Assembly: GCA_019359445.1 (NCBI GenBank)
Contig: JAHHHJ010000002.1
Span: 186,001 to 250,000, forward strand
Length of the DNA: 64,000 nucleotides
Origin: Kastovskya adunca ATA6-11-RM4
GTDB taxonomy: Bacteria > Cyanobacteriota > Cyanobacteriia > Cyanobacteriales > Coleofasciculaceae
Direction of reading: 5' to 3'
Every line of letters starts with the position of its first letter. Positions within the stretch are counted from its first letter, which is position 1. Below, piece after piece: positions 27,854 to 37,065 of the stretch. The translations under genes and the position numbers were made by a program. Below the pieces are notes generated by a model. The model made no database searches. It was not told the DNA's origin and saw only the letters and a program-made list of their open reading frames with translations.

Positions 27854-30097
27854 ATGCAACGAGCGATACCTTTTTTGAAACTATCCGCTTCAGTAGGGCT
27901 AACTCTCGCTTTAGGTTTGCTGATTAACTATCTGTCGAGCAAACCAGCCCCTGTCTTTGTTGATGATGCTGCCTTGCCCTGGTTAATTGTTGGTTGTGGA
28001 GTGTTACTGGCGATCGTAAATCTCAACTGGTCTGCTAACGAAGGTCGGTTTCCGCTTTGGATTTGGTTTGTTATTTTACCGCCTTTAATCGGCAGTGGAA
28101 TTCTTTATTTTGAACTTAGAAATGGTCACATCCCAGCGCAGTTTGTCACTCCTGTGGGTTATATCGCCCTAGTACTGTTTCTCATCGGTGCCTTGTCGCC
28201 GATGGGGGTGATGCTGTGGCGACAGCGACTTCTCGATAGGGAAACATCTAGTCACGCTGAAACTACACCATCACCGCCAATGCAAGATAAATGGCGGCAG
28301 GAACTGTTAAAGGTCGTGGAGACTGAGGTCAACGTGCGGCTAGAAGACTCCCTGCACGATCGCGAGTTGATTTCACAATTGAGGGAAAATCAACGGGAAT
28401 ATAGACGATCTGCCAAAGCAACGCCCAACCCTAACCCAAACTTCCTCAATCAATTGCTGCAACCAAAGCGACTGCTAGAAGTCTTTGGAGTTGCAACATC
28501 TCCGTTTAACCGGGACGAGAAGATTATTGATGTTTTTGAACGCAATGATTTTGCGGGAAGATTATTAATTTTGGGTGTGCCTGGTTCTGGGAAAACAACG
28601 GCATTGCTGGAGTTAGCAAAAGATTTGCTCTGCCGTGCCAAACAGCAGCCAGAACAACCGATTCCGGTAATCTTTGAACTGTCTGACTGGAAAGATGACA
28701 AACAATCTATTACTGGCTGGTTAGCGGCTACGCTCAATTTCCGCTACAACGTTCCCGAAGCAACTACTCGCGAGTGGATTGAAAAAGGACAGTTGTTGCC
28801 ACTCTTAGATGGTTTGGATGAGTTGGGAGATCGTCAGGCAAAGTGCGTTGAAAAGATTAATGACTTTCTGCAAGCCAATTCTGGTGGTTTATCGCTTGTT
28901 ATTTGCTGCCGTCAGAAAGACTACATCAAAGGGAGAGCAACTCTAAACAAACTTCGAGGATCTGTTAATCTGCAATCGCTGACGGATAGGCAGATTGAGG
29001 ATTATCTCAAGCGATTGAATTGCGGGCATCTATGGCAACCGATTAAAGATGACCCGGAGGGATTGCTGATGCTGGCAAGGATGCCGTTGCTCTTGCATTT
29101 GATGCCAGTGGCGTATCCGCAAGGGTTGGTGAACCCAAGACAACGCTTCGCTTCTCAAGAGGAACACTGTCAGTATCAGGACAAGTGCCGCGAAGAGTTG
29201 TTTGCGGCATACATTCAACGCAAACTGGAAGAACCCCATGACAACGAGGGGTATGAACCAGAGGAGGTAAAACACTGGCTGAAGTGGTTGGCGCAACAGT
29301 TGAAAGAGCGGAATCAGACAGAATTTTTGATTGAAAAGATGCAGCCTGACTTACTAAAAAACAATCAAAGATTACTTTACAAACTAATTTGGGGGCTATC
29401 TGTAGGGCTATTTTTGGGACTAGTTGCGGGGATATTTTTTGGGCTATTTGTAGGGCTATTTTTGGGGCTATATTTTGGGCTACTTGAAGGGCTAGTTTGT
29501 GGGCTATTTTTGGATATATATGCTTTTGGAATAAAGCCTGTTGAAACTCTCTCTTGGTCTAGTAAAAAGTTCAAAAGGGAATTGATTTTGGGGCTATTTT
29601 TTGGGTTAGTTGTGGGGCTAGTTGTGGGGCTAGTTAATGGGCTAGTTGTGGGGCTAGTTAATGGGCTAATTGTGGGGCTAATTGTGGGTGTGGGGCTAAT
29701 TGTGGGGCTAATTAGCGATGAAATTAGAACTAGAAGCAAGCCCAATCAAGAAATAATTGAATCAGCAAAAAATATGATTATTATTAGTTTAATTACCTAT
29801 CCAGCTTTTATTTTGCTTTGTTCAGCACTGGAGCTGGCTAGAGGGCAGGCTGTTGATTGGAGCAGTATGATACTTCGGGGAGTATCTATATCATTAGTTT
29901 CTGGCATTTTTTTTGCTGGCGTACCTGTCATTCAGCACTACACCCTGCGCTTCCTGCTGTGGCGGAGTGGGGCAATTCCCTTCAACTATGTCAAGTTCCT
30001 GAGTTATGCCCATAAGCGTAAGTTGATTAAGCAAGTGGGCGGACGCTATCGGTTTTTTCATGACTTGCTCAGAGAGCATTTTGCTCAGATGCCGTAG
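27854..30097 (+). CDS. Membrane NACHT-domain NTPase
   Basis: 747 residues. Three to four N-terminal membrane helices (about 8-28, 42-57, 68-85, 102-122), then a NACHT STAND NTPase with Walker A GVPGSGKTT at 241-249 and Walker B LLPLLDGLDELG near 314-325, a helical region, then a second membrane block (about 510-690) built of Gly-Leu-Val repeats. The C-terminus (KRKLIKQVGGRYRFFHDLLR) is the conserved end common in cyanobacterial NACHT proteins. NACHT proteins act in bacterial signalling and phage defence. No effector nuclease domain is fused; the membrane repeats may be the effector. Confidence 0.88.
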   Translation: MQRAIPFLKLSASVGLTLALGLLINYLSSKPAPVFVDDAALPWLIVGCGVLLAIVNLNWSANEGRFPLWIWFVILPPLIGSGILYFELRNGHIPAQFVTPVGYIALVLFLIGALSPMGVMLWRQRLLDRETSSHAETTPSPPMQDKWRQELLKVVETEVNVRLEDSLHDRELISQLRENQREYRRSAKATPNPNPNFLNQLLQPKRLLEVFGVATSPFNRDEKIIDVFERNDFAGRLLILGVPGSGKTTALLELAKDLLCRAKQQPEQPIPVIFELSDWKDDKQSITGWLAATLNFRYNVPEATTREWIEKGQLLPLLDGLDELGDRQAKCVEKINDFLQANSGGLSLVICCRQKDYIKGRATLNKLRGSVNLQSLTDRQIEDYLKRLNCGHLWQPIKDDPEGLLMLARMPLLLHLMPVAYPQGLVNPRQRFASQEEHCQYQDKCREELFAAYIQRKLEEPHDNEGYEPEEVKHWLKWLAQQLKERNQTEFLIEKMQPDLLKNNQRLLYKLIWGLSVGLFLGLVAGIFFGLFVGLFLGLYFGLLEGLVCGLFLDIYAFGIKPVETLSWSSKKFKRELILGLFFGLVVGLVVGLVNGLVVGLVNGLIVGLIVGVGLIVGLISDEIRTRSKPNQEIIESAKNMIIISLITYPAFILLCSALELARGQAVDWSSMILRGVSISLVSGIFFAGVPVIQHYTLRFLLWRSGAIPFNYVKFLSYAHKRKLIKQVGGRYRFFHDLLREHFAQMP
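29391..29714 (+). repeat. In-gene GL-x-x-GL tandem microsatellite
   Basis: Two blocks, about 29391-29512 and 29588-29714, of imperfect 12-18 bp units built on GGGCTAGTTGTG/GGGCTATTTTTG. They encode runs such as GLVVGLVVGLVNGLVVGL in predicted membrane helices of the NACHT protein. Units are more alike at DNA level than the codon degeneracy would require, indicating expansion by slippage. Confidence 0.85.
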
Positions 30098-30164
30098 CGA
30101 TCTTATGCACTTCAGCTTTCTGATGCCATGCGGGTAGAGAAAATTTGAAATCAGCGATCGCGTC

Positions 30165-30983
30165 CTACTTCAACGCCAGAAACTTCTGCAATGCCATTAC
30201 CATATCCGGGGGCCAACGGCGGACATTTTCTACCCAATCCAAATCCTTGTAACGTCCATCTAAACCTACAGTGGCGACCCAGTTACTTTCCGCTTCACCG
30301 TATTTTCCTTTTTCCCAGAGGGCGGCGGTGAGGGCAGCACGGGCATCGGGAAATTGGGGGTATTTGCGGATAATGTTACGCAGTGTGTGGATTGCGGCTT
30401 CTCGTTGCCCTGATTGATAAAGGGCGAGGGCGTAATTGATCCGCGCAAAGGCAAAATTGGGGGCTAATTCGGTAGCTTTTTGGTAATCTGCGATCGCTGC
30501 CACCCAATCCCCTTTTCCCGCCTCCGCATTTCCCCGATTGTTGTACGCCATAGCATCGTTGGGGTCAAATTCCAGCACCTGGTTATAGTCAGCGATCGCT
30601 TCATCCCAACGAGCCTGACCTTCATAGGCTGTACCGCGATTTAGGTAAGGGTCAGGTGCATCAGGCGCTAGTTCAATCGATTTATTAAAGTCAGCGATCG
30701 CTTCTTCTAACTTATTTTGACTAACTCTAGAATTCCCCCGGTTACTCCAGCCCACCGGATTATCAGGCAACAGCTCGATTAACTGTGTCCAGTACCCTTC
30801 TGCCTCGATAAAACTTCCTAAATTGGTTGCACTAAAGGCTTTTTGCCGCAAATCATTCAGTTGCTGTACCTGCTGCTCGTTTAACTCCGGCATCTGCACC
30901 TGCGCGATCGCGGGGGACGCCATGAGCAACCCAGCCAATGCAACAATCAACGCACTCAATACCCTCAACAACCCGCGAATCAT
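30165..30983 (-). CDS. Secreted tetratricopeptide repeat protein
   Basis: 272 residues with a signal peptide (MIRGLLRVLSALIVALAG, cleavage after ASPAIA about residue 27), so exported to periplasm or thylakoid lumen. Five or more TPR units between about 45 and 220 (NPVGWSNRGNSRVSQNKLEE, DPYLNRGTAYEGQARWDEA, and two more). The closing region GLDGRYKDLDWVENVRRWPP is conserved in cyanobacterial and plastid TPR proteins. Likely a scaffold for photosynthetic complexes, but the partner is unknown. Confidence 0.88.
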   Translation of the reverse strand: MIRGLLRVLSALIVALAGLLMASPAIAQVQMPELNEQQVQQLNDLRQKAFSATNLGSFIEAEGYWTQLIELLPDNPVGWSNRGNSRVSQNKLEEAIADFNKSIELAPDAPDPYLNRGTAYEGQARWDEAIADYNQVLEFDPNDAMAYNNRGNAEAGKGDWVAAIADYQKATELAPNFAFARINYALALYQSGQREAAIHTLRNIIRKYPQFPDARAALTAALWEKGKYGEAESNWVATVGLDGRYKDLDWVENVRRWPPDMVMALQKFLALK

Positions 30984-31096
30984 CAGAATGCCTTGTCCTA
31001 CTATCTTTAGCGATTATCCCCCAGATTCGTTGCAGGTTGAGCGGTAGAAAGATGGAAGCCCAAAAGTTGAAGCCCCAATCAGTAAACTACACCCAT

Positions 31097-31208
31097 TTCA
31101 TCCTTCACCCTTCATCCTTCATCCTTCATCCTTCACCCTTCATCCTTCATCCTTCACCCTTCACCCTTCATACTTCATACTTCACCCTTCATCCTTCCCC
31201 CTTCACTC
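31097..31208. repeat. Short tandem heptamer array (STRR-like)
   Basis: Sixteen consecutive heptamers of the type TTCATCC / TTCACCC with a few variants (TTCATAC, TTCCCCC, TTCACTC). The last unit overlaps the ruvB stop codon. Such degenerate heptamer arrays are a known feature of filamentous cyanobacterial genomes. Plus-strand frames through it give a 7-residue periodic peptide that is not a gene. Confidence 0.93.
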
Positions 31209-32303
31209 ATAGCCTAAATGCTGCCGCGCCGCTGGAGTCGCTACGCGTCCGCGAGGCGTCCGGTGCAGGTAACCGATTTGCAGCAAGTAGGGTTCGTAAA
31301 CTTCCTCAATCGTCTGGGAATCTTCCCCAGTTGCCGAGGCGATCGCTTCTAATCCTACAGGCCCACCATTGAATTGTTCGATCATCACACTTAGCACCAG
31401 GCGGTCTGTCCAGTCTAAACCGCTGGGGTCTACATTAAACACTTCCAGTGCCTCTGCTGCCACTTCTGGGGTAATCGGTTCCAGTTTCTTCACCTGAGCA
31501 TAGTCCCGCACCCGCTTCAGGAGGCGGTTGGCAATCCGGGGAGTCCCACGGGAACGACGGGCAATTTCTGCTGCCCCCTCTGGAGTCACGGGAGCTTGCA
31601 ATAGGTTTGCTGTCCTTTGCACAATCAAAGTCAGTTCATCAACCTCGTAGAAGCGCAAGCGTTGAATTAAACCGAAGCGATCGCGCAACGGCGAACTCAA
31701 AGAACCTACCCGCGTTGTTGCCCCCACCAGCGTAAACTTTGGCAACGGGATACTGCGGGTTTTCGCACTTTGACCTTTGCCAATCGTGATATCCAAACGA
31801 TAATCTTCCATCGCTGGATACAGCAACTCTTCACTGAGGCGATTGAGGCGATGAATTTCATCGACAAATAAGATATCCCCAGGCTTCAGCTTCACCAAAA
31901 TTCCAGCAATATCGCGGGGACGTTCCAAAGCCGGGGCGGAGGTAATGATACAGTTCACCTCCATTTCGCTTGCCAGAATCAGAGACATCGTGGTTTTTCC
32001 CAATCCTGGCGGGCCATAGAGCAGCAGGTGATCCATTGCCTCTTTTCTGCCTTTGGCGGCTTGAATGGCAATTTCTAAAACTCCTTTGAGTTCTTTTTGC
32101 CCAATGTAATCCGCTAGGCGATGGGGGCGGATGCCTTCTTCCTGGTTGTCAGTTTCCTCTGCCGTAGCGGTAGCGAGTAGGAGGTCAGTTTCTAGATCGT
32201 CTGGCTGTGGTGAGTGAAAGTTACGGCTACCTTTTCCTTTTTTGCTCGAACGCGGCTGCCGATCCGGGTCTTGAGACTGTTGTTTGAAAGAAGTTATCGC
32301 CAT
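31203..32303 (-). CDS. ruvB: Holliday junction branch migration helicase RuvB
   Basis: 366 residues, AAA+ motor of the RuvABC resolvasome. Residues 1-55 are a Ser/Lys/Glu-rich extension usual in cyanobacteria; then [20 protein letters not shown], Walker [10 protein letters not shown], Walker [11 protein letters not shown], sensor 1 [18 protein letters not shown], the arginine finger, and the winged-helix C-terminus ending in [11 protein letters not shown]. Divergent from hisF with about 107 bases between. Confidence 0.97.
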   Translation of the reverse strand: MAITSFKQQSQDPDRQPRSSKKGKGSRNFHSPQPDDLETDLLLATATAEETDNQEEGIRPHRLADYIGQKELKGVLEIAIQAAKGRKEAMDHLLLYGPPGLGKTTMSLILASEMEVNCIITSAPALERPRDIAGILVKLKPGDILFVDEIHRLNRLSEELLYPAMEDYRLDITIGKGQSAKTRSIPLPKFTLVGATTRVGSLSSPLRDRFGLIQRLRFYEVDELTLIVQRTANLLQAPVTPEGAAEIARRSRGTPRIANRLLKRVRDYAQVKKLEPITPEVAAEALEVFNVDPSGLDWTDRLVLSVMIEQFNGGPVGLEAIASATGEDSQTIEEVYEPYLLQIGYLHRTPRGRVATPAARQHLGYE

Positions 32304-32410
32304 GTTGAAAAATAGTTTTGTGTTTGCACTAAAACACTGAGGCAGAAAATAGTTAGATTGAAGCTGGCGCTCAGTATGATGACATCACAAGAGCTTTAGG
32401 GCACACAGCA

Positions 32411-33181
32411 ATGCTAGCTAAACGAATTTTACCTTGCCTGGATGTGAAAGCTGGGCGAGTTGTCAAAGGAGTCAACTTTGTTAATCTCCAGGATGCCGGA
32501 GACCCGGTGGAACTGGCGCAGGCGTATAATGACGCGGGGGCAGACGAGCTGGTGTTTCTAGACATCACCGCTACCCATGAAGACCGAGGTATTATTTATG
32601 ATGTGGTCTACCGTACCGCCGAACAAGTTTTTATTCCCCTTACCGTTGGGGGTGGCATCCAAAGCTTAGAAAATATTAAATCATTGTTAAGGGCGGGAGC
32701 CGACAAAATCAGCATAAATTCCGCAGCGGTACGCAACCCTGACTTTATTAACCAAGCAAGTGCCCGCTTTGGTAACCAGTGTATTGTTGTTGCCATTGAT
32801 GCCCGTCGCCGTAAAGATCCTAGCAATCCGGGATGGGATGTTTATGTGCGGGGCGGACGGGAAAATACGGGCATTGACGCTCTGAGCTGGGCAAAGGAAG
32901 TGGCACAACGGGGAGCTGGGGAGCTGTTAGTGACCAGCATGGATGCAGATGGTACGAAGGCAGGTTATGACCTGGATTTGACGCGGGCGATCGCCGAACA
33001 AGTCCAAATTCCGGTGATTGCATCAGGGGGTGCCGGAAGCTGCGATCACATTTATGATGCCCTGACTGAGGGGAAAGCCGAAGCGGCGCTTCTGGCTTCC
33101 CTACTGCATTACGGGGAATTGACGGTGTCCCAAATCAAGACTCATCTGGCGGAACGTGAGGTTCCTGTGCGACCTGTCTAG
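32411..33181 (+). CDS. hisF: Imidazole glycerol phosphate synthase cyclase subunit
   Basis: 256-residue (beta-alpha)8 barrel that with HisH makes imidazole glycerol phosphate and AICAR in histidine synthesis. Catalytic D11 in [42 protein letters not shown] (second catalytic Asp near 130) and [10 protein letters not shown] are all present. Gene ends are complete. It stands alone; hisC lies far away at 51 kb. Confidence 0.97.
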   Translation: MLAKRILPCLDVKAGRVVKGVNFVNLQDAGDPVELAQAYNDAGADELVFLDITATHEDRGIIYDVVYRTAEQVFIPLTVGGGIQSLENIKSLLRAGADKISINSAAVRNPDFINQASARFGNQCIVVAIDARRRKDPSNPGWDVYVRGGRENTGIDALSWAKEVAQRGAGELLVTSMDADGTKAGYDLDLTRAIAEQVQIPVIASGGAGSCDHIYDALTEGKAEAALLASLLHYGELTVSQIKTHLAEREVPVRPV

Positions 33182-33298
33182 TTTTCTGGTCGAGGGGGAG
33201 AAGGCGATCGCTACTTTTAATCCGGCATCCGCCGCCTCGGTTCCAGCATAAAACTGAGGCGGCTGCTAAAATGGATAGACCGTTACATTTCGTAAAAT

Positions 33299-33493
33299 AT
33301 GTTAATTGCTATTCTCATGTTGGATGTTGCCCTCGTGGCTTGGTCGCTACATCTGATGCAGGAAGCTTTTGACTCCCAAGAGTTTTCGTTGATGCTGGCA
33401 GGAACCTTAGTCGCTATGTCAGCTGCTGCCATGCTAGTCGTGTATTTCCTCATGGGTAGTTATATTGGCTACTTGACAACCATTGCTCACTAA
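33299..33493 (+). CDS. Small two-helix membrane protein
   Basis: 64 residues, two hydrophobic segments (about 3-20 and 30-53) separated by a short acidic loop QEAFDSQEFS. No family recognised. A -10-like TAAAATATG context overlaps its start. It sits between hisF and tRNA-Ala on the same strand. Confidence 0.6.
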   Translation: MLIAILMLDVALVAWSLHLMQEAFDSQEFSLMLAGTLVAMSAAAMLVVYFLMGSYIGYLTTIAH

Positions 33494-33581
33494 CAGTGGC
33501 ATCCCTGCGAGTTCCCACTGCTTTCAAAAAAAGTACTTGACGAAATCGTAACAGCTAAGGCAGTATAGAAAAGCACGTTTC

Positions 33582-33654
33582 GGGGCTATAGCTCAGTTGG
33601 TAGAGCACCTCAATGGCATTGAGGGGGTCAGCGGTTCGAATCCGCTTAGCTCCA
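33582..33654 (+). tRNA. tRNA-Ala (GGC)
   Basis: 73 nt cloverleaf: acceptor GGGGCTA/TAGCTCC, D-arm AGCTCAGTTGGTAGAGC, anticodon stem CCTCA/TGAGG with loop ATGGCAT (anticodon GGC), T-arm GCGGTTCGAATCCGC, discriminator A; CCA not encoded. Confidence 0.95.
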
Positions 33655-33874
33655 TAAAATTAATCAAATATAGTTTTACCGCTCAATCCTCGGTTTAGAT
33701 AGGGATGGTGAGTGATGAGGCGATCAGCTTTGCTGCTGCTCTTAGGCGATCGCACCCATCTCCACAGGCACCCAAAACTAGGCCAGCGATCGCTCTTGTG
33801 TTCATTCATGCTGGCGCTCAGGCGGATAACCGCTATGACATAGCACGCGATCGCCGTCTCAAGATTCAATCGCT

Positions 33875-33899
33875 TAAAAAAAAGTGGGCATTGCCCACT
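33875..33899 (-). terminator. Rho-independent terminator of CHRD gene
   Basis: AGTGGGC-att-GCCCACT hairpin; on the minus strand it is followed by eight T residues. It lies 53 bases after the CHRD-protein stop. The rest of 33655-33951 is non-coding and rich in HIP1 sites. Confidence 0.88.
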
Positions 33900-33951
33900 C
33901 TATCTCTATAAAATTAGCGCTCTAAGAAGCGAAAGCGCGATCGCAATTGCC

Positions 33952-34695
33952 CTAAGCGTTGACGCGACGACGGCGTAAGAATGCCAACCCGCCAAGGCTC
34001 AGAAGTCCCAATGTGGCGGCAGGTTCGGGGACAGATTCAGGAACAGCCTGAATCTCACCCGCTGCAACTGGTAGCGTGGCAAGGTAGCCGCCCGATCCGT
34101 TTACTTCACCGTCAGTTCCTTCACCGATTCCTGCTGGTACAGTCATTCCATGCAGAACAATCTCACGCTTCATTAACGGGAAGAGGTCTTCTGAGGTGAA
34201 ATCAATTCCGGCAATCGGATCGAAGAACAGGGAGTCGTTCGACAGATCGTAAGTCTCGGTGAAGCTAATCGTCCCATTTGGAGCAGTCGGGAATACTTGT
34301 TCGCTAGCAGATTCAGCAGGTGGCGATGATAGCGGTAAGATAATTGGGCCATAGAAAGGCAAACCTTCAAGCACCTCAATAAAACCGTCGCCATCGGTGT
34401 CTGCTGAGGGAGGTGGCGTAACTGAATTGATCGGCTGGCCTTCAAAATTAGATCCAGAGTTGGCAAATCGCCCGTGAATGTGCTGCGGATGCAACATATT
34501 TGGCTCTAATCCGGTGGCATTAATGGTGACTCTCAAAAGATTTTGAGCTTCGAGTACCTCTAGCAAAGCCGTCCCGTTGACACCAGAATTATTTAACGGT
34601 TTTAAGTCTGCCTTGAATGTCGCCGCGTCAACAGCGATCGCAGGCGCTAAGGCGATCGCCGTGCTTAGTAATGCCGCTTTCCCAAATTGCTTCAT
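33952..34695 (-). CDS. CHRD-domain protein with PEP-CTERM sorting signal
   Basis: 247 residues from ATG 34695 (an upstream start at 34740 lengthens it by 15). A signal peptide (MKQFGKAALLSTAIALAPAI) is followed by a CHRD domain (about 25-190) including PNMLHPQHIHGRFAN. The C-terminus has VPEPAATLGLLSLGGLAFL and RRRR, a PEP-CTERM sorting tail recognised by exosortase. Probably an exported, surface-anchored protein. Function of CHRD in bacteria is unclear. Ends at a strong terminator. Confidence 0.9.
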   Translation of the reverse strand: MKQFGKAALLSTAIALAPAIAVDAATFKADLKPLNNSGVNGTALLEVLEAQNLLRVTINATGLEPNMLHPQHIHGRFANSGSNFEGQPINSVTPPPSADTDGDGFIEVLEGLPFYGPIILPLSSPPAESASEQVFPTAPNGTISFTETYDLSNDSLFFDPIAGIDFTSEDLFPLMKREIVLHGMTVPAGIGEGTDGEVNGSGGYLATLPVAAGEIQAVPESVPEPAATLGLLSLGGLAFLRRRRVNA

Positions 34696-34740
34696 TGTGT
34701 TGTTCTGAATAGCTTCAAGTAATTTTTTCGCCGCAATCAA

Positions 34741-35277
34741 AAAGTATTTTCCTATCTAAATCGGTTGCTTCAATTTAGGAGTTTGCTTTTATTTTGAATT
34801 GCTCTAAAACTTTTAACCGACGCTGAGTTGTTCTAAATCTAAATATTTGAGATAAACGAACGGCGGTTAAATCAGGTCTTAAGTAATAAACTTACTGGAG
34901 TTATATATCAAAAAAATCTACTTAAAGTTGATACTTTGTTTCTATCAATAGGTAGTAGCAAATATAAGTAATAGATGTATCTATCAGATAAATATGTAAT
35001 TTATTTTGCTTCATCAAAACTTTACCTAATATTTTACCTAATCTTTAATTAAAAGCAAAGAACAATATCGCTATTGTCGATCCCCTGCGACTTGCAAGCA
35101 TTAATAGGACTGTTTGGTAAATTAAAGGATATCTCTAAGAGGCTGGCTAGTAGAGCGATCGCTCTACTCGCATAGCAGTCCTAAATGACCTTAGGGAAAA
35201 TTCCTTCTAGAAGGGGTTTTGCAATGAGGAAGAGCTTTCCTAACATAGTTGCGTGACGCTGTTAATTAAAAAGAATA
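34741..35277. other. AT-rich intergenic region with nested palindrome
   Basis: 537 bases, mostly AT-rich, no gene seen. At 35105-35183 an outer inverted repeat TAGGACTG/CAGTCCTA encloses a perfect 20-bp palindrome AGTAGAGCGATCGCTCTACT (35149-35168) centred on a HIP1-like site; it could be a small mobile repeat or a strong hairpin. Confidence 0.6.
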
Positions 35278-36393
35278 ATGTCGGGTTGGACGCAGATAAT
35301 TTCAGATGTAATGAGTCGGATCAATACCTTTTGGGATGCAACGAAAAAGCGCATCACAGAAGGGTTAGGCATTCAAGATCCAATTCGCATCATGCCCTAT
35401 CGGGGTTACGGTACACCAGAAAAGCTTTACCTCAAAGGTCGCGTATTACAGGATGAAGAGATTAAGCTGCGGGAGGAAAACGCTTCCGTTTGGAAAAATC
35501 TCCGGAATATGTTCCGTCGCTTTGAATCGGATGAGATACCCAAGGCACGGTTGCAGGTAAACTTTAAAGACTTGCAGCAGGAAGTCATTGCTGATGAGGA
35601 GGGATTTTTTGAAGTTGAAATTCAGCCGCAAACAAAACTAAATGGCGATCGCTTATGGCAAAACGTACATCTAGAACTGCTCGAATCTCACCCTGAAACT
35701 CCACAATCCATTCAGGCTGAAGGCGAGGTTATTGTTGTTTCAGAGGGTGCAAAGTTTGGTGTCATCAGCGATATTGACGACACGATTATGCACACGGGTG
35801 CTACAGATTTGCTGAAGATGATCCGCATCGCCTACCTGGGTAACGAACGCACCCGCCGTCCTTTTGCTGGCGTTCCCGCGTTTTACCAAGCCCTTCAGCA
35901 AGGGCAAAGCGGGAGTGAAAGCAATCCGATTTTCTACGTTTCCAGCAGTGCGTGGAATATGTACGACTTGTTCGTCAAGTTTATGGACTTTAATGATATT
36001 CCCCACGGCCCCCTTCTACTTCGGGATATAGAACTCTCTCCCGCTAATCTGCTGAGCTTTGAGCATAAGAGCCACAAGATAGAGCAAATCGCGCCAATCT
36101 TAGAGCGCTTTTCGCATCTGCCGTTCATTCTAATCGGCGACAGTGGTCAAAAGGACGCGGAAATTTACAGGCAAATTGTACGCGACTATCCCGAACGCAT
36201 CCAAGGAATTTACATCCACGACGTGACGCCAAACGACAGCAAGCGCAAGCAGGAACTCTCAGCCATTGCTGAAGAAGTGCAAGAAACAGGCTGCGAATAC
36301 GTGGTGTTTTCCGAAATGCTGGCGGCGGCTAACCATGCAGCAGAACAGGGTTGGATTGCGAAAGAGGCGTTGCAGGAGATTGAACGCGATTAG
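35278..36393 (+). CDS. App1-type phosphatidate phosphatase domain protein
   Basis: 371 residues. The C-terminal half is a DUF2183/App1 HAD-like phosphatase: catalytic DIDDTIMHTGATD near residues 162-174, LLRDIEL and FILIGDSGQKDAEIY with the later acidic residues. The N-terminal half carries a beta-rich domain with GYGTPEKLYLKGRVLQDEE. Family members dephosphorylate phosphatidic acid at membranes; substrate in cyanobacteria is not proven. No signal peptide. Its last codons overlap a short antisense relic. Confidence 0.88.
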   Translation: MSGWTQIISDVMSRINTFWDATKKRITEGLGIQDPIRIMPYRGYGTPEKLYLKGRVLQDEEIKLREENASVWKNLRNMFRRFESDEIPKARLQVNFKDLQQEVIADEEGFFEVEIQPQTKLNGDRLWQNVHLELLESHPETPQSIQAEGEVIVVSEGAKFGVISDIDDTIMHTGATDLLKMIRIAYLGNERTRRPFAGVPAFYQALQQGQSGSESNPIFYVSSSAWNMYDLFVKFMDFNDIPHGPLLLRDIELSPANLLSFEHKSHKIEQIAPILERFSHLPFILIGDSGQKDAEIYRQIVRDYPERIQGIYIHDVTPNDSKRKQELSAIAEEVQETGCEYVVFSEMLAAANHAAEQGWIAKEALQEIERD

Positions 36394-36455
36394 GCGCTAA
36401 GGCGATCACTCACGGACAACTGGCGAACCTGCTCTTGGAGTTCTTGCAAGGACAT
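36390..36455 (-). pseudogene. 5' fragment of an antitoxin-like gene
   Basis: Minus-strand ATG frame MSLQELQEQVRQLSVSDRL followed at once by Ser-Ala-stop. The first 19 residues match the start pattern of a common cyanobacterial small antitoxin family (ELQ-x-Q-x-x-LS-x-SDRL), but the rest is missing. It stops at the App1 gene end, so it looks cut off there. Confidence 0.5.
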
Positions 36456-36600
36456 GGGACTACTCCAACCTATGCTGGTGTTTGAATTCTAGTATGAGCG
36501 ATCGCTCTTTGGATTCTCACTTACGCTCGGCTAGCTGGTGCTCTTATGCGATCGCGTAGCATACTATAGGCTAGTTATTCGGCTTATGACCCACTAAGTC

Positions 36601-37065
36601 ATGCCTCAGCGAGACGCGATTCATAACATCATCAGGCAAGCTCTCATCAAGGAGGGTTGGGAAATCACGGACGATCCCTACGTCATATCCTATGGTGAGC
36701 GATTTCTCTTTATCGACTTGGCAGCAAGATTAGATGTCCTCAACGGTATTGCAGGACGCTTTATCGGTGCTAGACGCGGTAGTAGTCGAATCGCCGTTGA
36801 AATCAAGGAGTTTCGAGGCAACTCGGCAATTGCTGATTTGGAGCAAGCGATTGGTCAATATGTTCTTTATAGGCTACTCCTCGAACAGGTCGATCCAGAG
36901 CGTGAGTTGTATCTCGCTGTGGCAGACAAAACCTTTGACGGGATTTTCAGCGAACCGATTGGTGAGTTGGTGATGCGGGAGTTACCGATGAAATTACTTA
37001 TTGTAGATGTAGAGGCGCAAGAGGTGAAGCGATGGATACCACCACGAGAGAGCGGGACATTGTAA
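36601..37065 (+). CDS. xisH: XisH family protein (fdxN element excision factor H)
   Basis: 154 residues. The pattern PQRDAIHNIIRQALIKEGW, FIDLAARL and IAVEIKEFRGNSAIADLEQAIGQY is that of XisH, with a PD-(D/E)XK-like core (D-x-AA ... E-x-K). XisH was named for control of fdxN element excision in heterocystous Anabaena, but these genes are widespread and numerous in cyanobacteria without that element; the general role is unknown. It overlaps xisI by 34 bases, so the two are coupled. Confidence 0.93.
   Translation: MPQRDAIHNIIRQALIKEGWEITDDPYVISYGERFLFIDLAARLDVLNGIAGRFIGARRGSSRIAVEIKEFRGNSAIADLEQAIGQYVLYRLLLEQVDPERELYLAVADKTFDGIFSEPIGELVMRELPMKLLIVDVEAQEVKRWIPPRESGTL

Noticed and set aside
29377-29745. 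122-codon minus-strand frame of SPTTSPTTSP repeats
   Set aside because: Antisense reading of the NACHT Gly-Leu-Val microsatellite.
31081-31206. Heptamer array as a possible CRISPR array
   Set aside because: Units are contiguous 7-mers without spacers.
30938-31372. 144-codon plus-strand frame with FILHPS-type repeats
   Set aside because: The repeats come from the heptamer array read in frame (21 bases = 7 codons); the rest is antisense to ruvB.
33705-33911. 68-codon plus-strand frame after tRNA-Ala
   Set aside because: Built mostly from HIP1 sites and the CHRD terminator; no ribosome binding site.
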